58,512 nt of DNA from Deltaproteobacteria bacterium (GTDB lineage: Bacteria; Myxococcota_A; Polyangia; Polyangiales; JADJMO01), in assembly GCA_025363655.1 (NCBI GenBank), contig JANYDK010000009.1, positions 1 through 58,512 of the forward strand, given 5' to 3'. Within the stretch, counting starts at the first letter, position 1. Every line of letters begins with the position of its first letter. The translations under genes and the position numbers were made by a program. Of this stretch, positions 39,202 through 47,538 are shown in pieces. The notes below the pieces were generated by a model. That model was not told where the DNA came from and did not search any database. It saw only the letters and a program-made list of their open reading frames with translations.

Positions 39202-40296
39202 TCAGGTCGACTTCGCCGCCATCAAATCGGCGAGGGCCTGCGCGATTTCGCCGAGCTCGAACGGTTTTCGCACCCAGCGAGTTTGCGCGAAACGTTCCGT
39301 CAGCGCCGGCTCGAGCGCGATCGCCGACCCGCTGATGAAGACGATGCCCGCGCCCGGTGAATTCGAGCGAACGGCGGAGAGCGCTCCGTCGAGATCGTGC
39401 GCGATCGGAGAGAGATCGAGCAGCACCGCGTCGAACGGGCCGAGGCCGGGGAGCTTGCTGGCAAGCGATTCGCCGTCGTGGAGCGTGACCACCGAGACGC
39501 CCCGGGCGCCGAGACCGGCCTCGAGGAGGTCGCACACCGCGCGATCGTCTTCGACGACGAGGACGCGAGTGCCCGTCACCGCCGCGCGCAGCATCATGCT
39601 CGGCCGTGGCGGAGGAATCGGCGTGCTCGCGGCCATCCGTAGCTCGAGGACGAAGGTGGCCCCGTCGGTCCCGGCGACGTGCACGAGGTCACCGCCGAGC
39701 TTGCGCGCCACCTCGCGCGAGTGCCGAAGGCCGATGCCTGCGCCGCCCGGCCTCCGCGATCCGCCGCCGAAGAGTCGCGGCAGGATGCTCGGATGGACGC
39801 CCGGTCCTTCGTCGCGCACTTCGACGAAGACGCCATTTCCGGTGCCGATTCGCACGTGGATGGTCGAGCGCTCGGGCGTGAACTCGAGCGCGTTGAGGAG
39901 GAGGTTGGTGAGCACGTGCGAGATCGCCGCCGAGCCGACGACGCGCGCGGCTTCTTCTTGTCCGGTGATGGCGACGGTGACGTGTCTGCGGGCGACCTCG
40001 ATGGCGAGGGCGTCGACGACATCACGGACGATGCAGGCGATCGGCGTCGGCCCAATATCTTCGTCCGGCGCACCGATCGCCTCGCGGGCGAGCACGCGCG
40101 CTTCACGTGCCTTGCGAGTGGCGACCTCGAGCGCGTGCACGCGCCGCGCGGGATCGACCTCTTGCGCGGCCTCTTCGAGCCAGCCGAGGACGACCGTGAG
40201 CGCGTTCGATACGTCGTGCAGCGCCTCGGCGGCTCCGCTCGGACCCAACTCTGCGTTTCCGTCGTTTCCGTCGTTGCCGCCCACGGAGACCTTCAA
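39202..40296 (-). CDS. Soluble histidine kinase-receiver hybrid
   Basis: 364 residues. No transmembrane segment. N-terminal dimerisation/phospho-acceptor helix with His27 (EALHDVSNALTVV), HATPase_c with NLLLNALEFTPE, RDEGPGVHPS and GGAGIGLRHSREVARKLGG, then a C-terminal receiver domain: VLVVEDDRAVCD, the acceptor-type LLDLSP, and VRKPFE. The order kinase-then-receiver is hybrid. Signal input is not visible, so an external partner (perhaps the adjacent solute-binding protein) is an inference. Stop and start with the next gene are three bases apart. Start ATG 40296 gives a Gly/Asn-rich N-terminus of about 20 residues. Confidence 0.82.
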   Translation of the reverse strand: MKVSVGGNDGNDGNAELGPSGAAEALHDVSNALTVVLGWLEEAAQEVDPARRVHALEVATRKAREARVLAREAIGAPDEDIGPTPIACIVRDVVDALAIEVARRHVTVAITGQEEAARVVGSAAISHVLTNLLLNALEFTPERSTIHVRIGTGNGVFVEVRDEGPGVHPSILPRLFGGGSRRPGGAGIGLRHSREVARKLGGDLVHVAGTDGATFVLELRMAASTPIPPPRPSMMLRAAVTGTRVLVVEDDRAVCDLLEAGLGARGVSVVTLHDGESLASKLPGLGPFDAVLLDLSPIAHDLDGALSAVRSNSPGAGIVFISGSAIALEPALTERFAQTRWVRKPFELGEIAQALADLMAAKST

Positions 40297-40328
40297 CGCA
40301 CCCTAGCAGGAGCAGATTGCCGACGCGA

Positions 40329-40348
40329 GTGATGCATATGGTCATCAC
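40329..40348. promoter_or_regulatory. Dyad in the divergent promoter region of FGE-like and kinase genes
   Basis: GTGATG and CATCAC flank an 8-base AT-rich centre between the divergent starts at 40296 and 40411. It could be an operator for either gene. Confidence 0.3.
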
Positions 40349-40410
40349 CCTTCGTCGTGGTGGCATGCAGAAACGTGCGACGCCACGCGCGTGCTGGTAG
40401 GGATTCGATC

Positions 40411-41241
40411 ATGCGCCGCATCGCGCTGACGGCCAAGCTTGCCGCCGCTGTCGCGCTTTTGGCCGCGACGACGGGTGGCGCGGCATCTCTCGACGTGACG
40501 TCGAACAAGGCGGTCGTGCGCTGTCCATCGCAGGCCGTCGCCATCCCCGCGGGGACTTTCCCGGTCGGCACGCGCATCGACCAAGACTACGACCTGGACG
40601 AGCGACCTCGTCACCTCGTGCAAATCACCCATGCGTACTGCCTCGATCGCACCGAGGTGACCGTCGGCGACTACGACCGTTGCGTCACCAAGGGCTCGTG
40701 CGTGCTCCGACGCCCGTTCTTTGCTGGCGACGCCATGCCGATGACCAATGTCTCGTGGCGCGACGCTCGGGCATTTTGTGCAGCGCGTGGCGGACGTCTG
40801 CCGACGGAGGTCGAGTGGGAGCACGGCGCGCGCGGCACCGACGATCGCCTCTATCCCTGGGGTAGTTGGCGTCCGCACTGCGGTCTCGCCGACTCGATGT
40901 ACGAGCTCTTCGGCCACTGCAACGGGTACGGGCCGAGCAATGTCGGCTCTTTTCCCAGCGGCGCGTCGCCCTACGGCGCGCTCGACATGGCCGGCAACGT
41001 CCTCGAGTGGGTCGACGATGCGTGGGACGACGCCGCCTGGAAGTCGCCCGACATCGTCGATCCCCACCGCGTCGACGTGAACGCGCTCCACCACGTGGTT
41101 CGCGGCGGCAGCTGGGAATACGACGTGGTCCACACGATGCGCGTCTCCGATCGCGACGGCTATCCGACCGACCTGCGTGACGCGACCGTCGGGTTTCGTT
41201 GCGCGTACGCGCCGCTCGACGCACCTTTCGACGCACCTTGA
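40411..41241 (+). CDS. FGE/SUMF1-domain exported protein
   Basis: 276 residues starting at ATG 40411 with an exported signal (LAAAVALLAATTGGAASL). FGE-sulfatase fold: IPAGTFPVGTRIDQDYDLDERPRHLVQITHAYCLDRTEVTV, PMTNVSWRDARAFCAARGGRLPTEVEWEHGARG, YGALDMAGNVLEWVDDAW, VVRGGSWEYD and VGFRCAYA, here named by segments of the fold. Real formylglycine-generating enzymes need two active-site Cys near the C-terminus; here one conserved Cys (GFRC) is seen and I cannot confirm the second, so it may be a non-catalytic SUMF1-like binding protein. Its last 82 bp overlap, on the opposite strand, the 3' end of the ABC exporter gene. Confidence 0.83.
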   Translation: MRRIALTAKLAAAVALLAATTGGAASLDVTSNKAVVRCPSQAVAIPAGTFPVGTRIDQDYDLDERPRHLVQITHAYCLDRTEVTVGDYDRCVTKGSCVLRRPFFAGDAMPMTNVSWRDARAFCAARGGRLPTEVEWEHGARGTDDRLYPWGSWRPHCGLADSMYELFGHCNGYGPSNVGSFPSGASPYGALDMAGNVLEWVDDAWDDAAWKSPDIVDPHRVDVNALHHVVRGGSWEYDVVHTMRVSDRDGYPTDLRDATVGFRCAYAPLDAPFDAP

Positions 41242-42941
41242 GCGGGCTCGTCGGGTGGGTCCAGCGAGAGGAGCCGGGTCGCCAGCGCACGCGGGGCAGG
41301 GCGGTGCGTGACCACGATGACGGTTCGACCCGACCGAGCCGCGCGTGCGAGTTCGGCGATGGCCAGCTCCTCCGAGTGGGCGTCGAGATGCGCCGTCGGC
41401 TCGTCGAGCAAGAGCACCAGCGCATCACCCGCGAGCGTGCGGGCGAGGGCGAGCCGCTGCGCCTCCCCACTCGACGGTCGATGTCCGAAGGGACCGAGTC
41501 GAGCATCGTCGCCGAGCGCGCCGAGCGTCTGGTCGCCGAGTGCGCGGAGGACGTCGCGCGCGCGTTCGATGCGATGGCGATCGGCCGGCGCATCGGGCGC
41601 CAGGTTCTCGGCCAGCGTCCCCGGCAGCACCGGCGGCGACGGCGGCACCCAGGCCATCGGTCGATGCCGCGGTCCGAGCGGCGTGCCCCGGAGCTCGCGA
41701 TCTCCATGCCGCAACGAACCGGAAACGATCCGCCGAGCACCCACCATGGCCTCGAGCAGGGCGCTCTTTCCGGTGCCGGGAGCACCGACGACGACGAGAA
41801 TCTCCCCAGGCTCGACGGCGAACTCGACGCCGCCGCGCACGACCTCGCTCCCGATGTCGAGCGCGAGTCCGCTCGCCGTCAAGGTCGCCGGCGCGAACGT
41901 GGCGTCTTGCGACAGTGAGGACAATTGCGACGAATGCAACGCCTCCTCCGAGCTCGACAGCGCGGCCACCTCGGCCCGTGCGATTTCGGCGCGTGCCAAC
42001 GCCGGTGCCGCCTCGGTGAGCTCACGCAGCGGCCGATAGGTGGAGACGAGGACGACGAGCAACGGCACGAGACTCGCTGCGCGCGTGCCACCTCCGAAGG
42101 CGACGACCAAGGCGACGATGGCGATACCGGCCAGAATCTCGTTCGACGCCGAGGAGAGCGTCTGTCCGACGGTCGCCCGCAGCGCCAAAGCCCGTCCATC
42201 GTCGGTCAGCGACGTGACCCGCCGCGTCGCGGTCGCGTGTGCTCCGCATGCCGCCCAGAGCGCCGCGTGCTCGACGACGTCGCGAACGGCATCGACAGTG
42301 TCGGCGACGCCGCTCGAGGCCGCCACGTGCAACCTCCGCAGTGCCCTTCGCACCGGCCGCAGAATCAGCGTGAACGGCACGAGCAACGCGATCAGAAGGA
42401 GCGTCAACCGGAGGTCGAGCAGCACCGCCGCGACCCCGAGGACCACCAATTGGAGAATGGCCCGCCATCGCGCCCGGGCTGCTCTCTCGCCGGACTCGAG
42501 GGCGAGTGGCCACGAGATGGCACGACCGAGAGAGATCTCACCCGGCGATCGGAGCGCGACGGCGAGCACGCGTCGCCGGGCCTCTGCCGCCTTGCTCGCA
42601 CCTGCGCTCACCTCGCTCGCGACGAGGCGCACATGCGCCAGTGCCCGAAGCGTCACGAGCGCGAGACCTGTCGCGGCGAGAGCACGCGGTGTCACCGATT
42701 CGATCGTCGAAGCCGCCCACCGAGACATCGGCGTCATAGCCGTCACGTCGTGTGCGACCTGACTGGCTCCGCTCAGACTTCGTGCCAAGGCTCCGAGGGT
42801 GATGGCGAGGGCCCCCTGCGCGACGGCGGCGAGGAGGGCGCAGCACCCATCGACGATGCCGCCGATTGCTCGGGAATGACGAGAACGCTGCAGCGTTTCA
42901 GCATCGCCACCGTTCTCGTCCGAAGAGGAAACCGTCGGCAC
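41160..42941 (-). CDS. ABC exporter, fused permease and ATPase
   Basis: 593 residues. N-terminal transmembrane domain with about six helices (ALLAAVAQGALAITLGALA, LVVLGVAAVLLDLRLTLLLI, ILAGIAIVALVVAF, AASLVPLLVVLVS). ATPase domain with Walker A GAPGTGKS near residue 385, signature SSGEAQRLALARTL near 490, Walker B VLLLDEP near 510 and H-loop VTHRP. A CydC/CydD-like or lipid/peptide exporter half-transporter is most likely. Substrate unknown. The C-terminal tail of about 27 residues is read antisense to the FGE gene. Divergent from the sigma factor gene across 307 bp. Confidence 0.85.
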   Translation of the reverse strand: MPTVSSSDENGGDAETLQRSRHSRAIGGIVDGCCALLAAVAQGALAITLGALARSLSGASQVAHDVTAMTPMSRWAASTIESVTPRALAATGLALVTLRALAHVRLVASEVSAGASKAAEARRRVLAVALRSPGEISLGRAISWPLALESGERAARARWRAILQLVVLGVAAVLLDLRLTLLLIALLVPFTLILRPVRRALRRLHVAASSGVADTVDAVRDVVEHAALWAACGAHATATRRVTSLTDDGRALALRATVGQTLSSASNEILAGIAIVALVVAFGGGTRAASLVPLLVVLVSTYRPLRELTEAAPALARAEIARAEVAALSSSEEALHSSQLSSLSQDATFAPATLTASGLALDIGSEVVRGGVEFAVEPGEILVVVGAPGTGKSALLEAMVGARRIVSGSLRHGDRELRGTPLGPRHRPMAWVPPSPPVLPGTLAENLAPDAPADRHRIERARDVLRALGDQTLGALGDDARLGPFGHRPSSGEAQRLALARTLAGDALVLLLDEPTAHLDAHSEELAIAELARAARSGRTVIVVTHRPAPRALATRLLSLDPPDEPAQGASKGASSGAYAQRNPTVASRRSVG

Positions 42942-42987
42942 GGCTCGTACGTACCTTCAGTATGGGCGGGACGCGACGACACAGCGC

Positions 42988-43005
42988 CGAATTCACGCGA
43001 ATTCG
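42988..43005. promoter_or_regulatory. Inverted repeat CGAATTC(n4)GAATTCG
   Basis: Seven-bp arms around four bases, 47 bp from the ABC exporter start. Candidate operator. Confidence 0.35.
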
Positions 43006-43159
43006 ACGCTCCATCGCGCATCCAACCGAGAGGGACCAAGGCACCGTCGCACCGACGTGTCCCCTAATCGCATCTCACGGAGACGAGGGTCACGAAAAGA
43101 TACACGCCGGGCACACGCGTTGCACCTCTCGATGGCCGACGCCGCAATGCGCGGGTCTC

Positions 43160-43171
43160 CCCCAGCTGGGG
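43160..43171. promoter_or_regulatory. Perfect 12-bp palindrome upstream of the sigma factor gene
   Basis: CCCCAGCTGGGG is its own reverse complement; it lies between the ABC exporter and sigma factor genes, 78 bp from the sigma factor start. Candidate operator. Confidence 0.35.
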
Positions 43172-43248
43172 AACTCTCGTAAGGCACGTTCTACCTCAGG
43201 AAAGCCGGCGAGCAAGCCCTTTGCAGTTCTCAGGGGGGTATTCCGGCA

Positions 43249-45102
43249 ATGAAGCGCGGATTGCAGAAACGAAAGACCACGAAGTCGAAAGTCACCGACG
43301 ACGTCGAACGCGGTACCCAGCGAGCTGCCCTCGGTCACCCCGAGAATCAGCGCAAGTCCGGGCCATCGGCTCGGAAGTCGGAATCGAAGAGGGCATCCGG
43401 CAGGCAGCTGCCGAGAGCGATGGAGCGGGAGATGAACGTCAGCACTGCACGCAAAAAGGGAACGGGGCCGCGTGAGGCGGATACCCGCATTCGCAAGACC
43501 GCCAGCACCGCGGCGCACCGCAGTGCGCGTGTGGTCCCCACCTCGGTGAGGCCGCCGGCCGCTTCGCCCATCGCCTTGGCGCCTCCGTCGCCACCGCCGG
43601 TGCGTCGAGCCAACGCCCCACAAATTCTGCCGTCCAACCGCCGTCGGCGGGAGATGAGCGACCGTCGTCCGTCGGCCCAGCCGGCGAACGAAGCGCCGCT
43701 GCGTCCGCCGTCGGAGGGAGGTTCGATGGCCCCGCCGTCGATGGACTCCGAAGAGTTGGTCGAGCTCGAGGCCCCTGCCGAGCCGTCGATGGCCGACCTC
43801 ACGGAAGACATGGCGCACGTGCCCGCCGAGGTCGTCAAGAAGAAGGACGAGGCCGCCGGCGACTCGATGCTCTCGCGTTATTTCCGCGAGATGGCGACGC
43901 ACACGGTGATGACGCAGGCCGAGGAGGTCGACGCTGCGAAGGAAGTCGAGCGTCGCGAGATCGGTCAGTGGCAGGCGGTGCTCTCGTATCCGCCCGTCTT
44001 CGATCACATGATGGACGTGCTTCAGCTCGACTACCCCGACCACGCCACGCTGCCGGAAATCGCCGAGCTTCGTCGTCTGCACTCGACCCAGTCGCCGCAG
44101 GACAAGGAGCCGAAGAAGGCCGTCGCCGCCAAGACGACTACGAAGAAGTCCAGCCCGCCGAAGGCCGACAAGGCCACGCAGAAGTGGGAGAAGGCGCTCT
44201 ACGAGTTCGGTCGCAAGGCGCGCGTCGCCGACAGCGATCGTCTCTTCATCGAGCACGTCGAGGAAGAGGCACGTCGACTCGGTGCCACCCAGCTCGACGA
44301 CGAGGTCGAGGATGAGCAGGCCGCAGGGCACGCGTCCATCGCCCACAGCCGCGACTATCGCCGCTATCTCTCGCGTGTCGAAGGGGCTCGGAATGCCTCG
44401 CTTCGTGCGAAAAACCGCTTCGTCGCCGCCAACCTGCGGCTCGTCGTCTCCATCGCCCGTCGCTACAACCGCGGCCGACTCCCGCTCATCGACCTCATCC
44501 AAGAGGGCAACATCGGCCTCATGAAGGCCGTCGAGCGCTTCGACCACACGCGTGGGTATCGCTTCAGCACCTACGCTTCGTGGTGGATTCGTCACGCCAT
44601 CAGCCGTGCTCTGGCCGACAAGGGCCGCGCCGTCCGCATCCCCGTGCACATGCTCGACACGTACAACCGTGTCATGCGCGCAACGCAGACCATCATCGCG
44701 CGCACCGGCCGTGAGCCGCTCACCGAAGAGCTCGAGAAAGAGACGGGAATTCCCGCCGAAAAGCTCGAGCGCGTGAAAGGCTTCTGGGCCGAGACGCCGT
44801 TCTCCCTCGATCGCCCGGTGGGCGACGAGGACGGTCGGCGCTTCATCGACTTCCTCCAGGAAGAGAACGTCCCGACGCCCTACGACAACATCGTCTCGGC
44901 GAAGTGGCACGACGAGGTCCGTCGTCTGCTCACGACGCTGACGCCGATCGAGTCGCGCATCATTCGTTGGCGCTTCGGCCTCGACGACGAGGACGAGCTC
45001 ACGCTCAAGGAAATCGGCGACAAGTACAACCTGTCGCGCGAACGCATCCGCCAGCTGCAAGAGCAGGCGCTCGGCAAGATGCGCCGTCACATGAAAGAGT
45101 AG
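43249..45102 (+). CDS. RpoD-like sigma-70 factor with long N-terminal extension
   Basis: 617 residues. Sigma-70 region 1.2 at about 206-236 ([21 protein letters not shown]), region 2 at about 389-455 ([27 protein letters not shown], region 2.4 [14 protein letters not shown]), region 3 to about 535 and region 4 at about 561-609 ([38 protein letters not shown]). It selects promoters for core RNA polymerase. The first 200 residues are Lys/Arg/Pro/Ser-rich and lack sigma similarity; a Lys-rich insert ([15 protein letters not shown]) lies between regions 1.2 and 2. Possibly a group 2 factor rather than the vegetative RpoD. Start ATG 43249 follows a G-rich ribosome site at ten bases; shorter starts inside the extension are possible. 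Confidence 0.9.
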   Translation: MKRGLQKRKTTKSKVTDDVERGTQRAALGHPENQRKSGPSARKSESKRASGRQLPRAMEREMNVSTARKKGTGPREADTRIRKTASTAAHRSARVVPTSVRPPAASPIALAPPSPPPVRRANAPQILPSNRRRREMSDRRPSAQPANEAPLRPPSEGGSMAPPSMDSEELVELEAPAEPSMADLTEDMAHVPAEVVKKKDEAAGDSMLSRYFREMATHTVMTQAEEVDAAKEVERREIGQWQAVLSYPPVFDHMMDVLQLDYPDHATLPEIAELRRLHSTQSPQDKEPKKAVAAKTTTKKSSPPKADKATQKWEKALYEFGRKARVADSDRLFIEHVEEEARRLGATQLDDEVEDEQAAGHASIAHSRDYRRYLSRVEGARNASLRAKNRFVAANLRLVVSIARRYNRGRLPLIDLIQEGNIGLMKAVERFDHTRGYRFSTYASWWIRHAISRALADKGRAVRIPVHMLDTYNRVMRATQTIIARTGREPLTEELEKETGIPAEKLERVKGFWAETPFSLDRPVGDEDGRRFIDFLQEENVPTPYDNIVSAKWHDEVRRLLTTLTPIESRIIRWRFGLDDEDELTLKEIGDKYNLSRERIRQLQEQALGKMRRHMKE

Positions 45103-45107
45103 CTCGT

Positions 45108-45998
45108 CTACTGTGTGAAAACCGCCGTCAGGTGCAGCTCTCCGCCGATCGCAAAGGCGGAGAGTTGGCCGACGCGGTATCCGGTGGCGACGGCCTCTTC
45201 CAAGGCGCGCTGATATGCCTCGGGTGTGACGTCGTTGCGCACCATCCAATAGGGCCCGGGAATGTCGATGAAGAGCGCCGAGAAACGGGCGGCTCCGTCC
45301 TCTTCCCAACCGACGATGCGCAGCGGCCTCGCGCCTTTTTGCCCCGAGGCGACGATCAAGGCCTCGACTGCTTTGGCGTCGAGCCCGTAGTGCGCGTGGA
45401 CGCTCTTGGCGCGGGCGTCCTTCGTCAACAGCGCGACGTAGCGGGTGCCCTCGGCCGTCCCGTAGCCGGCGAGGTCGACGGCGCACATGCCCGCTTCGAG
45501 CTCGGCCGTCAGCCCTTCGGCCGTGACGTCGACGCGGAGCACGAGATCGGGGGCCACCATCGGCTCTTCGATCGCGGCGAAACGCGTCCCGTCGGGCGTC
45601 GGCCAGGCCGAGATGCGGGTCAGGTGCGTCCCGAGCTTGGTCGCGTTGGTGGCGAGGGTGATGAGCGCCGCGGCATCGAGGCTCGTCGAGAGCCGACCAC
45701 CGCCGGCGTCGCCGAACATCCAGACCGTGGCGAAGCGTTCGCGCCCATCGCTGAGCCGATAGCCAGCGACGTCGACGGCGTGGAAGCCTTGCGCCGAGAG
45801 CTCGCTGAAGAGCTGCGGCGACTCGCCTTCGATACCGAGCCGCGCTTGCCAGATGCCGGCCGGCATCGACATCGGCATCGCGGCGGCGGCGTTGTTCGTC
45901 TGCGCGCAGCCGAGCGTGGGCGCGACGAACGTGGCGACGAAAAACGCCAGAATGGGTCCGCGCGCGGAAATTCCACGCGAAATCACGTTCCGGCCCAT
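45108..45998 (-). CDS. BTRD1-repeat lipoprotein
   Basis: 296 residues. Signal peptide with a weak lipobox PTLGC (Cys31). The rest contains four to five repeats of the bacterial tandem repeat domain 1 type, each with ELSAQGFHAVDVAGY-like helix and strand followed by RFATVWMF or RYVALLTK. This repeat occurs beside polyglycine hydrolases and other secreted serine enzymes; no catalytic Ser motif is visible here. Probably an exported binding or structural protein. ATG 45998 lies inside the 3' end of dacB (16-bp overlap), suggesting coupling. Convergent with the sigma factor gene; stops are five bases apart. Confidence 0.78.
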   Translation of the reverse strand: MGRNVISRGISARGPILAFFVATFVAPTLGCAQTNNAAAAMPMSMPAGIWQARLGIEGESPQLFSELSAQGFHAVDVAGYRLSDGRERFATVWMFGDAGGGRLSTSLDAAALITLATNATKLGTHLTRISAWPTPDGTRFAAIEEPMVAPDLVLRVDVTAEGLTAELEAGMCAVDLAGYGTAEGTRYVALLTKDARAKSVHAHYGLDAKAVEALIVASGQKGARPLRIVGWEEDGAARFSALFIDIPGPYWMVRNDVTPEAYQRALEEAVATGYRVGQLSAFAIGGELHLTAVFTQ

Positions 45999-47458
45999 AG
46001 CTCCTTGACGATCTTCTCCACGATTTTGTCGGCGAAACCGCGCGCCACGCCGACGCGGCCCTTGCACCCGTTGACCAGTACGCTGAAGGCGACCGCGCTC
46101 TTCCCCGGCGGCGCGAGTACGTATCCGGAGAGGGCGACGGCGTCGTCGAGCGTGCCCGTCTTGGCGCGGATGGCGCGACGTTCGTGCTCGGACTTGAAGC
46201 GTCCGCGGAGGGTGCCGTCGATGCCGCCGATGGACATTTGCGTGAGCATCTCGGCGTGGAGGCTCGGCTCGCGGTAGGCCCAGCGCAGCGCGGTCGCGAG
46301 CTCGTGGGCGGTCGCGCGGTTGCCGTCGAAGAGCCCGCTTCCGTTGCTGATGGTCACGCCGGCGTCGAGCGCGCCGATCTTTCCGAGAAATTCGGTGACG
46401 ATTTCGGCGCCCTTGGCCGACGTCGCAGGCTTGCCCTTCTTCTCACCGCCGAGCACTTTCAGCAGCGTTTCCGCATAGAAATTGTCGCTGTCCTTGCCGA
46501 CGGGGAGGAGGAGCGCGGCGAGCGGCGCCGACTTGTGCTTCGCGAGGAGCGTGCCCCCGCCGCTGCCGACTTTCACGTCGCCCTTGACCTCGATGCCGAG
46601 GTCGGTGAGCACTGCCTTCAGCGCATATCCGCCGAGCAGACTCGGATCTTCGACGCGTCGGTAGTAGGTGACACCGCGGACGTCGCCGGGGATCGTTCCG
46701 CTGACGATCGCCTTCATGCGCTGCGGATTTCCCTCGGCCTTGGCGAGCGCGAGCTGCACCGTCGGTTTACCCTCGTCGAGCTTCACGGTGCCTTCGACGT
46801 CGACCAGACCCGGCGGCCAAATCGTCACCGTCGCGACGCCGCCGCCGCTCGGGCGGATGGTGGCGACGAGCACGTTCTCGTCGAGGGAGAGCGCCGAGAC
46901 GTTGGCGCGGAACGGCATCCACTCGCCCGGCTGCTGATCGAAGGCGGGCGGCGTGTACTGATCATCGAAGAAGCGCTGATCGACGATGATTCCACCGTCG
47001 ATTCGCTTCACCCCATCGCGCTTGAGCTCGAGCGCCATCGCGTAGAGATCGCCGACGCGCAGCGAAGGATCGCCGTAGCCACGGAGCACGAGCGAGCCCG
47101 AGAGCACCGAGCCCTTGGTGCTCGGTCCGAACAGACCGGTCTCGACGCGGAACTCCGGGTGGAGCATCGAGAGCACGGTGATGGCGGTGACGATTTTCTC
47201 GTTCGACGCCGGATTGAGCGGCTGGTGCTCTCCCGCCGCGGCGAGGACTCGACCGGTCTCGATTTCGACGACCTCGACGCCGACATGGAAGCCTTTGACC
47301 TCGCTGCCGGCGGCGAGTCGGGCCAGCTCTTTGGCGACGAGCGACGGCGGTGGCGCCGATTGGCTGGAGGCCTCCCGGGGCGCGGTCGTCGACAAAAGGC
47401 CGGAAAACACCAGCATCGGCGCGAGGGCGGCGACGAGGCGGCGGTTCCGGAGGCGCAT
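45983..47458 (-). CDS. dacB: D-alanyl-D-alanine carboxypeptidase/endopeptidase (PBP4 family, S13)
   Basis: 491 residues. Signal peptide (LVAALAPMLVFSGLLSTTA). Catalytic triad of motifs of the penicillin-binding fold: SNEK (Ser85-x-x-Lys88), Ser-Asp-Asn in KDSDNFYAE, and KTG in RAKTGTLDDA. Cuts peptidoglycan cross-links and terminal D-Ala in the periplasm. It also has the large insert between the first two motifs that is typical of PBP4. Overlaps the BTRD1 lipoprotein gene by 16 bp and shares its direction, so wall remodelling and the lipoprotein could be linked. Divergent from the membrane protein gene at 47539. Confidence 0.94.
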   Translation of the reverse strand: MRLRNRRLVAALAPMLVFSGLLSTTAPREASSQSAPPPSLVAKELARLAAGSEVKGFHVGVEVVEIETGRVLAAAGEHQPLNPASNEKIVTAITVLSMLHPEFRVETGLFGPSTKGSVLSGSLVLRGYGDPSLRVGDLYAMALELKRDGVKRIDGGIIVDQRFFDDQYTPPAFDQQPGEWMPFRANVSALSLDENVLVATIRPSGGGVATVTIWPPGLVDVEGTVKLDEGKPTVQLALAKAEGNPQRMKAIVSGTIPGDVRGVTYYRRVEDPSLLGGYALKAVLTDLGIEVKGDVKVGSGGGTLLAKHKSAPLAALLLPVGKDSDNFYAETLLKVLGGEKKGKPATSAKGAEIVTEFLGKIGALDAGVTISNGSGLFDGNRATAHELATALRWAYREPSLHAEMLTQMSIGGIDGTLRGRFKSEHERRAIRAKTGTLDDAVALSGYVLAPPGKSAVAFSVLVNGCKGRVGVARGFADKIVEKIVKELWAGT

Positions 47459-47538
47459 CCCAGTCCTCTAGCGCGGCTTTCGCGAGCCGAAAACTCGGCC
47501 CGGCGCCCCGAGCCCGACTAGGACCTCCAGAGAGAGGT

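Larger units (their letters stand above)
42942..43248. other. 307-bp divergent intergenic region with two dyads
   Basis: Separates the ABC exporter and sigma factor starts. It contains CGAATTC-acgc-GAATTCG at 42988-43005 and the perfect 12-bp palindrome CCCCAGCTGGGG at 43160-43171, the latter about 78 bp upstream of the sigma factor ATG. A G-rich AGGGGGG near 43231-43237 may be the ribosome site. No gene-like frame is seen. Confidence 0.5.

Noticed and set aside
43090-45486. Minus-strand open frame of 798 codons over the sigma factor gene
   Set aside because: No recognisable domain; it is the antisense of a clear sigma-70 gene.
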